DNA of 64,000 bases, taken from the NCBI RefSeq assembly GCF_963583255.1, contig NC_084804.1:21334061-21398060 (forward strand), read 5' to 3'. The position numbers and the translations under genes are program-made. This stretch comes from Pyrus communis. Its lineage: Eukaryota > Streptophyta > Magnoliopsida > Rosales > Rosaceae. Shown here in pieces: positions 10,404-21,270 of this stretch (its first letter is position 1; every line of letters starts with the position of its first letter). The notes below the pieces were generated by a model. That model saw only the letters and a list, made by a program, of their open reading frames with translations. It did not search any database and was not told where the DNA came from.

Positions 10404-10408
10404 GTAGT

Positions 10409-11018
10409 CGTGGATACAAATTTCTACCTTCTTCTTCTTGGACAAAATTGCACCTACAAAACAATTAACACTTTTGGTCAAGGCCAAGAGCCTCACGCGC
10501 CCACGATGAATTTGGGGGGGGGGGGGGGGGGGGAGGGGGGCTTTGGCCGAAGAACCTCCAATGCCAAAGTTAGAATTTGAGGGAAAAGTGTTTAGAGAAT
10601 TTAGAGAATTTTTCTAGAGTGTAGAACTTAGGTTTTTGGAGAAAATGAGGTGGTATTTATAAGGGTGTGGCCCGCCTATTTGGGAGAGATGGGAATGGGC
10701 CACTAGTGGTTATTTGGGTGTAATTCACAATTAATTAGCTAATTAATAAATTAATTGAGTAATAAATCAATTAATTAGCCAATTAATATAATTTGAAAGA
10801 AATAATTTGGGAGTTACCTTGTGGGGAGGATTTGATGAGGATGGATGAAATAGGTTTTGAATAATTACTTATTTTGACCACTTTTGACCTTGATTGAGGG
10901 ATGATTGTTTGCTGCTTGAGCGTAGAAATCTTAGTGTGCCTTAAGGGTAATCTTGTCATTTTTGCCCAAAAATCCACATGTCGCTTCCATAGTTTCCTTG
11001 ATTATTTTTGGCTCCACA
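10409..11018 (-). repeat. 3' LTR of inner Tat element
   Basis: 610 bp. Its plus-strand left end reads CGTGGATAC where the sister LTR has TGTGGATGC, so the terminal T has mutated to C. The right end is GGCTCCACA. It differs from the 593-bp LTR at 24778 mainly by a G homopolymer grown to 20 G plus A plus 6 G (10514-10540), against seven G in the other copy. Preceded by the GTAGT target duplication. Confidence 0.9.
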
Positions 11019-11179
11019 AATGCTGCCACATCTGTTGGGCTGCTCGTAGGAAAAGGTAGCAGGTGTAGAGATCTTCTTGCTTTAGGAAACATATGATTGT
11101 TTCCTATTTTGATGTAGATTCCCTCTTTAATTGGAAATTAGATCCTTCTAGGAAAAGGAAATAAATTTCTATCAAAGCT

Positions 11180-11187
11180 TATTTAAG
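11180..11187 (+). promoter_or_regulatory. TATA-like box for the antisense gene (inner)
   Basis: TATTTAAG about 165 bp downstream of the LTR edge, matching 1706-1713 in the outer element in both sequence and position. A leader exon ending CAAG|GTAAGA at 11349-11358 follows. The role is inferred from conservation and spacing. Confidence 0.45.
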
Positions 11188-11352
11188 TCCACCTTAAGTG
11201 GATTATGAAATCAACTTTGGAGAGTGATTTATTTTTCCTACAAGAAATAAAGCTTAGGGGATATTTGTTCCATCTCTTCTAGCAATCTTCTACATCTTGC
11301 CCATGTAAAGGATCGTATTTCATTGCTTACTTCATCTTCACGTCACTTCAAG

Positions 11353-11702
11353 GTAAGAAAAAATTAATTTTTTGTCTTCTTAATTTTTTGCGAGTCTCGG
11401 GGCTTGAATTTTGGATGAACGGGGGTCGATGAGTCATGAAAAAGTGGCTGCCGTGGGTTTCGCGTGATGGTGGCTTGGCTCGGGCTGAGGGCTGGCAGCG
11501 TGGGTTTGGCGTGCGGCTGGTTGGCGCTTTGTTTTTTATTTTTTTATTTTTTATTTTTTTGAAGGGTGGGCTTGGGCCTGTGCCTGGGGAAAATGAGAGA
11601 GTGGCTGAGATGTTGTGCCCTCCTTCCTTTTTTTATTTTTTTATTTTTTATTTCTTTATTTTTTAAGCAATCGTCTAACGAATCTTTCTTGCATTGTTGT
11701 AG
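11353..11702 (+). other. Intron 1 of antisense gene (inner)
   Basis: Donor TCAAG|GTAAGAAAA at 11353 and acceptor GCATTGTTGTAG ending at 11702, 13 bp before the start codon. The interior has T-rich runs (11526-11670), as plant introns often do. It corresponds to 1869-2321 in the outer copy. Confidence 0.6.
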
Positions 11703-11715
11703 AATTTCTTCGAAC

Positions 11716-13668
11716 ATGTCTTCCTTGAGCCACAAGAATGATGATAGGGTGCCGCCATTGTATCGCCAAGGCGAGTCTTTAAGCAAGGTTGGCTACTTTA
11801 AGTTTGCTCACTTCAAAATTAGCTTTGATAACTTGGATGGTAGCAGCCCTGAGCCATGTGGTGGGGCTCGGAGGGCCATCAAGTTCCACCTCTAGTACTT
11901 TGTGTTGGGATTTACTTTTCCTATGCCTCGTTTCTTCCAGGAAGTACTTTACTCTATGAACTGTGCCCCCGTTCAATGTTCTCCAAATGCGCTCCGTGTG
12001 CTGGTGGGATTCCTTAATCTAAGCCAATTCTTTGACTTAACTCTAATCGTCAACGAATTTTGGTACTTTTTTTACATTGGCCACATCGAGGGATTTGGGC
12101 AGCTGCGGTCTCGCCACAGGCTCTTCGATCATTCGAGCAAGGGAGATCATGACTGGGCCAAAGAAACTTTGGAGATAAGTGGAGAATAGGAGTGTGATTC
12201 TTCCCCCAAGCTGCATGTTCCAACGTTCTTCATATCTGCTAAATAGGCTGCTTAATCTCTTAGCTGCTTTGTATTTATGCTAAACTGCTCTCTAATTTTC
12301 TAATTGTCTCCCACTGCTTTTGTAGATTTGAAGTTTGGCTCAATTTCTAAGACTTCTCCGGACATGAAGAAAGTGCATGTTGCTCTGGGTATCCTTTCTG
12401 AGTACCATGAGTGGTGTTGGCCGCTTAGTCCTCTTTGTAGAGAGAAAGGTGGGCTACCTCCAAGAAATGAGATAAATCGGATCAAGGTGGAGGCATTAGC
12501 TCATTCGGTCACCGTTCTGGAGCCTGCTGTAAGTGAAGGTGTGAAAAAGAGACCTTCTCCGCCTGCTCAAGAGACGTCTGCTGCGAAAAAGCTAAAGACT
12601 TATTCTGTTGCTAAGAAGAAGGAGCCTGCTCGTGCTAGCAGCTGTGAGAAATCCACCAAGTCTATTTCTAGGGAAGCTGCTGAGATTTGCATGCTTTTGA
12701 GACCAAACCTGCTTGAGGACATGGACGTGTGTGCTAAATTTGTCGATGGCGTCAAAGGGGTTGTTGACCAAAGTTCCTTCGTGAAGCATATGATCGAGTA
12801 TAGAAAGATTGCTCTGCTGGCCATGATGCGGAAAATGGCGATTCTAGCAGCCAAGTCTATGTTCCTTGATCAAGAGGATACCATGGCTGCCAAGGAGGTG
12901 GCAAGAATTGTGGTAGCCGAAACTTACTCCTCGGCCGAGAAACTAAAAAAGTTGGAATCTGAGTTTGCTGCTTTGAAGGGGTCTAATATTTCTGCCCTTA
13001 CTTCTCTGCAGCTTAAGACCGCTCGCTTAGAGATCATGGATTTGAAGACTAGGTTTGACACAATCCAAGTAAATTATGAAAGTGCAGAGAAGAAGATTGG
13101 GTGTTACATACCTTAGATTCAAAACCTTGAGCGTGCCGTCTTTGAGCTCCGCTCTGCTACTTACGCAAAGGATGAAGAACTGATTACTGCTTATAACCAA
13201 GTGATCCACTTCAAGAAGGTTGTCGATAGGCTTGAGCCTCAAGTGTCGGAACTCCAAGGTGCTTTGAAGATCAACGATAGTCTGAAGAAAAAAGTGGAGG
13301 AGCTACAATGGGTCCGTGCTTGTCTACTCGAGGAGAATGACCAGTTCAAGAGTGAGAAGGCTGGGTTCGAGGCTTCGCTTACTCAGAGTCAAGCTAACTT
13401 CTACAAGATGGGTTATGTAGACTATCTCTTTCAGTAACTGTCTAACTTTGAGTTTTCTAGTAAAGACTTCGAGACCTTCTCCATTTCTCTAGAAGACTTG
13501 CTCGCCTTCACTTTTGAGGCTTTTATTGGTGAAGTGGTCGGAGAGATTGGTGCTCAGGTTGGGGCAGCTAAGGGTAGAGCGCCGGATAGTGCCGTTGTTG
13601 AGAGTATCATAGCTGCTAAAGATGTGGCGACCGAGTAGTCGTGGAATGTCCAAGCTACTAAAGAATAG
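11716..13668 (+). pseudogene. Antisense accessory gene of inner Tat element (PF04195-like plus coiled coil)
   Basis: Starts MSSLSHKNDD. The N-terminal PF04195-like part ends near 12205 with NEFWYFFYIGHIEG and HRLFDHSSKGDHDW. After intron 2 (acceptor ending 12325) a 263-codon frame continues open to 13116: a basic linker, the block LLEDMDVCAKFVDGVKGVV, then a long Lys/Glu/Leu-rich coiled coil. It resumes after one TAG to 13437 and ends in an acidic tail. Stops at 11893 and 13116 fall where the outer or third copy has, or is expected to have, Gln or another sense codon, and the intron 2 donor is lost. It is the best preserved of the three copies. The role is unknown; coiled coils suggest self-association. 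Confidence 0.75.
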
Positions 13669-14715
13669 TCTTCTAGGTAGCCTTTAGGATTTTCTTTGTT
13701 TTCCTTGTTACTCTTGCTTTGCTTGAACTCCTTCGGTTTTTTGCTAGTTTTTTTTTTATCAATTTGCCTAGAAAAATTAATAAACTTGTTTACTTCACTT
13801 TTCTCTATCTTCGCTGGTAGGCATGATACATTTCTCTAAGTAGACAGACCCACGTAGCCTATGAAGTCGTAGGTGTTGGTGTAGAACTTTGCAAAGTTGT
13901 TAGCCATAGGGTTGGCAGCCAGACACCTTACTTATAGAAGCAGATAAGTCCACGTAACCACTAGACTATTAACCTTGGCTTTCTCTAATTTCGTAGGTTG
14001 CATAACAAGTATCACAACACTTTAAGACTTGGTGCAGGTTATTCTGCGCTTGGCAGAGGTGAAGTTTATCGACTACATAGCATGTCGATAGTGGATAAAG
14101 CTTCGTATATACATGTTAGCTTGTTTAACCTTTCACAAGAATGTGCACTTGTATAAGTTTAGTGCGACTCAAGTCGTAGGCAATCTTCCAGAAACCGTAG
14201 GCTACCTTAGTGCACTCAGTAACAGCTTTAGGGTTCCAGGGTAGCCGTCTATAGGACGTATTGCGTTACGTTCCCCATCCGTTTCTAGGGCCCGATTCTT
14301 CGCGGATTGGGCCAAGAGACCTAAAATCCTTTAGTTAGCTAAGCCTTGAAAAAGGCCATTGTGGCTACTTCTAGGAATCTCGGCATAAGCCATCATGAAT
14401 CTAGTTATACTAGGGCAGCCCAGCTTATCCACGTCTGGATATTCGGAGTGTAGAGTTTATCCTCCTACTTTGGAGAGCAGATCTATGTGGGTGTGCGGGA
14501 ATTGGTTTACCCTATCGCACTGGAGAGCATGCTTTATCCCTCGAGGGGGGGTGCAATTCCTGCAGTGAATCCCTCGGGGGTGCAATTCATGCAGGAGTGA
14601 TCAGTTGTTGTAGACATGTAGTTGAGCCAAGTTATAAATTGCTTCTAAATTTCTCATTGAAAAATGAGTGAAACGAACGAGAACTTAGCTGTAAAGTAGA
14701 GACTGCATAATAACT
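13669..14715. other. Non-coding 3' region of inner Tat element
   Basis: Between the antisense gene and integrase. No usable frame. It holds one unit (about 14185-14243) of the repeat that is four-fold in the outer element, and a near-duplicate pair ATCCCTCGAGGGGG / ATCCCTCGGGGG (about 14538 and 14570). Transcription from both sides would converge here. Confidence 0.6.
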
Positions 14716-14719
14716 GGAT

Positions 14720-15895
14720 AATCCTCGACTTACTAGGTGGTGCCCGTTGAGCTGCTTGAGTTCTTCGGGCTTTATTGTAGCAGGTGGTCAAACATGGTAC
14801 TTCCTCAGATTGTAAGCGTTCCACTGCTTTTCGATCTTTTTGTTGTTCACGGTGGTGAGAGTGTAATTACCCTTGCAGCCTACTCTGCTGATCCTGTACG
14901 GACCTTCCCTGATGGGATCCATCGTTTTGGAGCCTTCTTTGTGGGGTAGTGATGAAGGCTTTTCTTAGGACTAGATATCCTGGTTAGAACTGCTGGATCT
15001 TAGCCCTTTTGTTGTAGCTGGAGAGGAGTTGATGTTGGTAGGCTGTGATGCGGATGATGGTCTGCTCGCCCGTTTCCTCTGGCAGTTCTAAGCTTGTGGC
15101 CATCTCCTTGCTATTATAATGCTTGGCAGTAGAGTGCTAATACTTGGCACGATGACATTGGGAGGAATGATTGCTTTTAAACCAAATGCCAAAGAGAAAG
15201 GAGTCTCATTGGTTGCTCGTCTTTTTGTGGTACGATATGCCCATAAACATCCGGGGAATTCGTCTGGCCATTTTCCCTTCTTGTCGAAGAGAAATTTCTT
15301 GAGGCAGTCAATGATCATCTTGTTGAATGGTTCGGCATGCCCGTTGCCTTAAGGATATCTTGGCGTAGATATGTGCTGCTTGATGCCATACTTTTGGAAG
15401 AACTTTGCCAAATTTTGGCCCATAAATTGAGGGTTGTTGTCAGTGATGATGAATTGAGGGATGCTAAATCGGCAAATGATGTTCCTCCATATGAAGTGCT
15501 TTATGTTCGTCTAAGACGTGGTTGTCATGGGCTTTGCTTCTACCCATTTGATGAAGTAATCAGTTGCCATGATCATCATGTTTTTGCCCCCAGTAGCGGG
15601 CGAAATTGGCCCTACTAGGTTGATTGCCCACTGCATGAATGGCCAAAGACTCGTCTGTGGGTATAGTTTGCTGGCAGGCAATGCTGGTACCGACTTGTAG
15701 CGTTGGCAACGATCACACTTTCGTACTAACTCCTTAGCATCTTAGTGCATGGTAAGCTAATAGTAGCCTATCTTAAGAGCCTTCTATGCTAAGGATCAGT
15801 TTCTGTTGTGATTTGCATAAACACCTTCGTGGATTGAGCTTAGAACCTTTAGATAATTTGGAGGTGCTAGGCAGTGAAGATGTGGTCCGATGTAA
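14720..15895 (-). pseudogene. Integrase of inner Tat element
   Basis: Reading the minus strand from 15895, the zinc-binding end CDRCQRYKSVPALPAN appears at about 15665-15715. The core follows, with a conserved LWAYRTTKRRATNETPFSLA block (15088-15318), and then the C-terminal part down to about 14720. Integrase joins the DNA copy to the host chromosome. In-frame stops break it, some again at Gln or Trp positions. Length and order match gypsy integrases. Confidence 0.7.
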
Positions 15896-16236
15896 AATCT
15901 TCAAACGAGAATGCCGTTCCACATGTAGTAGCTTGTTGCCTTTATTTGAAGCTTTCTAGACTCCAATATTTTTATGGGGAGTGTGTCATTGACCAGGTAG
16001 TCTATAATAAAACTTTGCCAGTTGGTAGTTATACTAACTTGTGACACTTTCGCTGCTGGCTTTACCTATATGCTTGGCTTGTCTAGATACTCCACCAGGA
16101 TAGAGCGTTTGAGTTGGTGGTCGAGGGCAGAGCCTCGACCGACTAGTGTGTTTGCATGGGCGTTGTCTGCCTGCAAAACTTAAGTGAGAGTGTAAGTCTG
16201 AAATGCCTCAAGTTCCTTGCGTACCTTCTCTAGGTA

Positions 16237-16497
16237 TTACACCATCCTTGGATGTTTTACAGTGTACTCCCAAGTAGTCTGGTTGGTGATTAGCTGGGAA
16301 TCGCAATGAATTGCGAGCTTTTTCACCGCCAAGCCTTTTGTTATTTGGAGGCCTGTTAGTAAGGCCTCGTACTCTGCTTCGTTGTTGGATGCTTTGAAGC
16401 CTAGAGTGATTGTCTGCTCGAGCATTGAACCGTCTGAGGTGAGAAGAACCATGCCTGCTCCTGAGCCTTTGTAGTTGGATGCAACGTCGACATGCAA
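16237..16497 (-). pseudogene. Second (archaeal-type) RNase H of inner Tat element
   Basis: An 86-codon frame with HVDVASNYKGSGAGMVL at the start (the first catalytic Asp region), GFKASNNEAEYEALLTGLQ (the catalytic Glu helix) and IHCDSQLI (the next Asp). This is the RNase H1/archaeal-type arrangement that Tat elements carry in addition to the ordinary gypsy RNase H. The key acidic residues are present in this fragment. Confidence 0.75.
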
Positions 16498-16623
16498 ATG
16501 CCAGAAGTCTCCATTGGGTGGAGCAGAAGTGACTAAGGTGTGCTCTCGACTGCTTTCGGGGTGTCGTTGGACCTCTCTGTTATGTCGCTTTGGCTAGGCG
16601 TGATTCTGCTATGACTTGGACCT

Positions 16624-17250
16624 TTATTGCCGTGCGGGGTTGGAAAACAAAACCGTATTGGTAAGTTCCAACGCCCATTTCATCACTCGTTGAGAAGCAT
16701 CTGGACCATGTAGGATTGATCGTAGAGGATGTTGAGTCATGACAATGACTGTATGAGCTTGAAAGTATGTTATGAGCTTCCGAGTCGTAACAACTAGCGC
16801 CAAAATTAATTTTTTGATCTTCGGGTATCTAGCTTCCACATCGGGAAAAGCTTTAGAAGTGTAGAATACCGGCAGTTAGGCCCCAGCTCTTCTTGTATGA
16901 GGGCAAAGCTCATTACTACTTCGGAGATTGCCAAGTAAATGTATAAGTCCTCTGCTGCTTCCAGCTTGGATAAAAGGAGAAGTGATGTGAGATACTGTTT
17001 CAGGTCTTGGAAAGCTTTTGTGATGTGAGATACTGCTTCAGGTCTTGGAAAGCTCTTTTGTACTTGTCGTCCCATTTGTCTCGTTGTGCCTTCTTGATGA
17101 CCTTGAAAAAGGGCTTGCATCGATCGGTAGACCGCGAAAAGAAACGTTTGAGGGCGGTTGCTCGTCCAGTCGAGCTTTGGATCTCCTGCAAGGTAGTTGA
17201 AGATTTCATCTCTAAGATCGCTCATATTTGCTTGGGATGTGCTTCGTTTC
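16624..17250 (-). pseudogene. First RNase H / connection domain of inner Tat element
   Basis: Contains FQDLKQYLTS and EARYPKIKKLILALV, the connection and RNase H landmarks of gypsy polymerases. A 38-bp tandem duplication (16982-17019 and 17020-17057) lies in it and shifts the frame, splitting the domain into overlapping pieces. No full domain can be made. Confidence 0.65.
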
Positions 17251-17254
17251 CTCG

Positions 17255-18116
17255 TTAGGTTACTAGGTACCCTAAGAATCTGCTTGAAGATACTCCGAAT
17301 ATGCATTTGGTGGGGTTGAGCTTCATCTTGTACTTTCTAAGGATGTTGAAAGTTTCTGCCAGGTAGCCGATATGGTCTAACCGTTGCTTGCCCTTTACCA
17401 TGATGTTGTTGACATAGACCTCCATGGTTACTCTAATTTTCTTATTGGACATCATGTTTACTAATCGTTGGTAAGTGGCTCATGCGTTCTTGAGGCCAAA
17501 TGGCGTGACCTTGTAGCAGTAGGTGCTTTACTCAATCACGAACGCGATTTTCTCCTTGTCGGGTTGGTACATGGCTATTTGGTTGTAACCGGTGTATGTG
17601 TCCAAGAAGCTAATTATCTGGTTCCCAGAAGTTAAATCTACAAATAGATCAATTTGGGGAAGCGGATAAAGATCTTTTGGGCATGCTTTGTTGAGGTCGT
17701 TGTAGTCTCCGCAAACCCTAAATTTGCCCTTCTCTTTCTTCATGGCTAACACGACGTTGGCAAGGTATGCTGAATGTGCTATTTCTTTTATGAATTCGGC
17801 CTCCAATAGCTTGTTAATTTCTATTTCGATGATTACCACTTGCTTAGGTGTGTCTTCATTTTTGGATCACCAGTTTGGCAGTAGGGTCAACGTGCAGTTT
17901 GTGGCAAGCTACCTCGGGATTAATGTAGGGCATGTCGGAAGGTGACCATGCAAAGATATAACGATTTTCTGTAAGGAAATTCATGAGTTCTTCCTTTTTT
18001 ACTAGGCTTAGACGTGAGCCAATTCTAGCCATCTTTTTCTTGCTGTTGAGGATCAAGAATGATGTCCTCAGCGTCTTCTTCGGGTTTCCATCATATCTCG
18101 TCTGCTTGGGCACCAC
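17255..18116 (-). pseudogene. Reverse transcriptase of inner Tat element, catalytic box altered
   Basis: Fingers and palm are clear: GKFRVCGDYNDLNKACPKD and SFLDTYTGYNQIAMYQ in 17528-17839, and the YxDD region in 17255-17455. The catalytic box reads YVNN (17405-17416) instead of YVDD. Both catalytic Asp codons have become Asn, which would abolish polymerisation. Both changes are G to A on the coding strand. Upstream, 17856-18116 is the linker with CHKLHVDPTAK. A stop separates the two halves of the palm. Confidence 0.75.
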
Positions 18117-18367
18117 CTTCTTGATCCGTCAGCTGTAATTGCTATTGGGTTGCTTCTTCGTCCTTTCGGACCTCGGTAGCTGCTACAAGGGTAAAGGTCT
18201 TATTCTTTGATTCTTTCAATACTTGCACAGTGCATCGTCATATTTGATTTCTCCGACTTCTTCTCCCGGGATACGGAATCGAATTTTTTGGTACTTCACA
18301 AAAGTGATGGCATCCAGCTTGATTAACTAAGGTCTCCCAAGAATCCCATTGTAGGGAGATAGGTCAC

Positions 18368-18960
18368 TTACGATCGTGAATGTCTGCTTTGAGACAACTG
18401 CTGGTTTTTCACGTCAAGTGTGATGTGACCGATGGAAGTCGAGGTGTGTCCGTTGAATCCGGTGAGTACCTCCGCTCGAGGTATGATTGTGCTTTCTAAG
18501 CCTATCTTTTGAATAACTGAGAGCTCAAGTAGGTTGACTGCACTTCCATTATTAACCATCATTATATCGATTATAACATTGGCTAGTTGGACAGATACTA
18601 CTAGTGCATCGTCATGTGGGAAGTCGACACCTTCTGTATCTTGCTCGATAAAGCCAATGATGGGTCCAGGTTGGGTGTTGAGTGCTTGGACCTGTGAGAG
18701 TAGTAGAGCCTGCTCGATCTTTCTCTTTTTGGAGTTATTGGTGGCCCCTAAGTGCTCGGATTCGGCAAAGATGCCATTGAATTGAACTGTCTTAGTTGAC
18801 GGCTCTTCGTCATCGTCTGCGTTCCTTCTAGGCTGCATAGCTGGCTTGTCTAAGTATTTGTTGACCTTGCCTTTTTTCACGAGCTTCTCCAGGTAGTTCT
18901 TCCAAGTATAGCAGTCGTCGGTTGTGTGACCGGGTCTTCAGTGTAATGCGTAATACTTGG
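18368..18960 (-). pseudogene. Gag end and protease region of inner Tat element
   Basis: A 170-codon frame on the minus strand with GFIEQDTEGVDFPHDDALVV and the protease box MVNNGSAVNLLELSVIQK. Family members have D-N-G-S; here the first Asp reads Asn (N-N-G-S), again a G-to-A type change. The preceding YTWKNYLEKLV at about 18880-18920 links it to gag. Confidence 0.65.
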
Positions 18961-20525
18961 TGTGATCTAATTTGGAAGTATCTCCCTTTGATTATTTCAG
19001 CAGCTTGAACCATGGCTCATTTTTAATGTCGCGAAGGATTTGGTGGATCGGGATTGAGAACTTCGAGTAGTTCTTGGTTGTCGAGCCTTCCTTAGCTATA
19101 GGTTATGCGTGATTTATACGCACACAAATTAAACCCTTTTTTCGTCAAATTATAGTATATGTATAAGTAGGGATCGTTCTGGACCGGGGATTAGGAGGGA
19201 TTGTTAATCACTTGGATTTGACTCAAAAACGTAAAAACACAATATAAAACACTAAACTAGACTCAAAGAATGCAAAACTAAACTTTAAAACACTAAAACA
19301 AACCAAAAGACTCAAACATCACCCAAAACACTCAAAACTGCCTTAAAAGCACTTTCTGGGCAGTTTTGAACACTTTGGTGAATTTGGACGAATTTGGGAA
19401 ATAAACTTAATCAAAACACTTATAAACACAAACTAAGACACTTTCTAACTAAATTGGACACTAAAGTAAAGGGGGATTAAGGTTTTGACGGAAATTGAAA
19501 TAACGAAACAAGTTAATAAACTAGACAGAATGTAAAGATGAAATTGATGAAATGGAATGAATGGATGCTAGCCAAGGGGTTCATCTCCACACATGTTACA
19601 CTTGCATAATAAAACGATTTCCAATTGCATTTCAATAAACCATGAATTCTCAACACCCCGGGTTAATTAGGTCCGCTTAAATTAACCGTCAAGTTTTCCT
19701 TAAGTTAATGAATTGGATGATTGCATACGACAACCCAAAGCATTCCCCACAAGTTCCCTACATGAATTGCATAATAGAGATACAAGCAAGAATCATTAAG
19801 TTCTTTGAAAACTATAAGTGTTGACGAGGCATTCGTTACTATGATTGCATGAAACTTATGCCAAGAATTTATTTAACGCGATTGTTTATAAGCAACCTCC
19901 ACTACTTGTGAATATAAGTTCATAACTATTAGGTGAAACTCACTTATATTCTAGCGTCATATTCATGCATGAAAATTAAGCGTGCACTCTCAATAAACAT
20001 ACATAAATAGGTTATCAATAAAACAGTTAAACAAATTGAATTCACAACTTATGAAACGTAATTAGAAGTAATCAAATCAAAATACAAGTATAAACATATA
20101 TTTCGAATCACCCCCTAGCTAAGGGGGGTTTAGTTCTTCATAACATTGAAATCAAAGAAACACCTAAACATTCCAACAACTCAAACTTGAATTGTATGAA
20201 CGTTTAAGCACTCTTTTCTTCCATTCCTCAAACATACAAAACAAAGAGAATTGAATTTAAACATTGAAATCAAAGAAACACCTAAACATTCCAACAACTC
20301 AAACTTGAATTGTATGAACGTTTAGGCCCTCTTCTCTTCCTCTTTATTGTAGCACAAGGTCTAAGGATAGTTTGATGGTGTGAATGGTTTGGGGAGTGAT
20401 GGAAATGGAAGAGGAGTGGTGTTTGGATTTGTAGGGAAACTCACGGCCAAGGGGATGTTTCTTGGTGTGAATGGATGATTTTCTGAAATGTGGAAGAATG
20501 AATGAGAATGAATGCAATGGATGCT

Positions 20526-20533
20526 TATTTATA
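20526..20533 (-). promoter_or_regulatory. TATA box of RY-rich solo LTR
   Basis: Minus-strand CCTATAAATA, in the same context (CCATTTCACC upstream) as the TATA boxes at 48442 and 54944. It lies just downstream of the TGCATG-rich stretch at 20575-21045. Confidence 0.6.
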
Positions 20534-20574
20534 GGTGAAATGGGGGGGAACATGACAGCTAGGAGGGAATGTGG

Positions 20575-21045
20575 CTGCATGTTTGAATGATTAAAGGATG
20601 CATGTGGGTTGGAATTGCATGTGCAATGAATATGTGGCTGCATGTGCAAGGGGACAATCTGAAAATGCATGTGAAAAAGCATGTGTTGGCTGCAATGATG
20701 AAATGGATGGGAGTGCATGTGGCTTAATTAATTAAAGGGAGTGCATGTGCAATGTTTTAAAGGATGAAATGCATGTGAATATGATGGAAATCTGATATGG
20801 TGATGGGAGATGCATGTGGCTGATTTATGCATGTGATTAAAGGGAGTGCATGTGCTGAAATGATAAAGGGGGAAGTGCATGTGGGTTGGAAATATAAAAG
20901 GGGAATGCATGTGGCTGCAAGGTGTGGTGAATGATGATGAATGCATGTGGATTAAAGAGTGAATGGTGGCTGCAAAGTGAATGAATAATGAAATGGGAAA
21001 GCATGTGCAAGGTTTTGGTGTGAATGATTGAATGTGCATGTGGCT
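20575..21045 (-). promoter_or_regulatory. Cluster of about 15 RY (CATGCA) motifs upstream of the TATA box
   Basis: TGCATG (CATGCA on the minus strand) appears about fifteen times in 470 bp, often as GTGCATGTGGCTGC or AATGCATGTGG. CATGCA is the RY core bound by plant B3-domain seed regulators (ABI3, FUS3, LEC2). Chance would give well under one. Function is inferred. Confidence 0.6.
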
Positions 21046-21270
21046 GCAATGGATTAGGAATCCTTCAATTTCGTCCATCCTCTTGGCTCCAAGCATATGA
21101 TATCCATTCCAATCTCTAATTTGCTCCAAAATGCATCTTTTTGCTTCCTTAGCCATATGAACCTAAAAACACACGAAAATGGCTTAAACTACTAAAACAA
21201 CTATGAATTAACAATATAAATGCACGAAAACAAGCTAAGTAAGTCGCCTAAATATGCTCCTATCAATAGG

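Larger units (their letters stand above)
19103..21265 (-). mobile_element. Solo LTR (Athila-type, RY-rich subfamily), 2163 bp
   Basis: Flanked by the duplication ATAGG (19098-19102 and 21266-21270). On the minus strand it starts TGATAGGAGCATATTT and ends near ATCACGCATAA (the family end is CATCA). It is closely related to the LTRs at 47640 and 54142, and shares their duplicated block (about 20160-20330) and the CATGCA-rich promoter. No internal region remains, as after recombination between two LTRs. It interrupts the gag of the inner Tat element. Confidence 0.92.

Noticed and set aside
11520..11665. T-rich stretch as a coding frame with a hydrophobic Phe-rich tail
   Set aside because: It lies inside the conserved leader intron of the antisense gene; T-richness is typical of plant introns.
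20344..21156. Cys/His-rich minus-strand frames resembling zinc-binding peptides
   Set aside because: The His and Cys come from repeated CACATGCA words of the LTR promoter and there is no spacing pattern of a real zinc finger.
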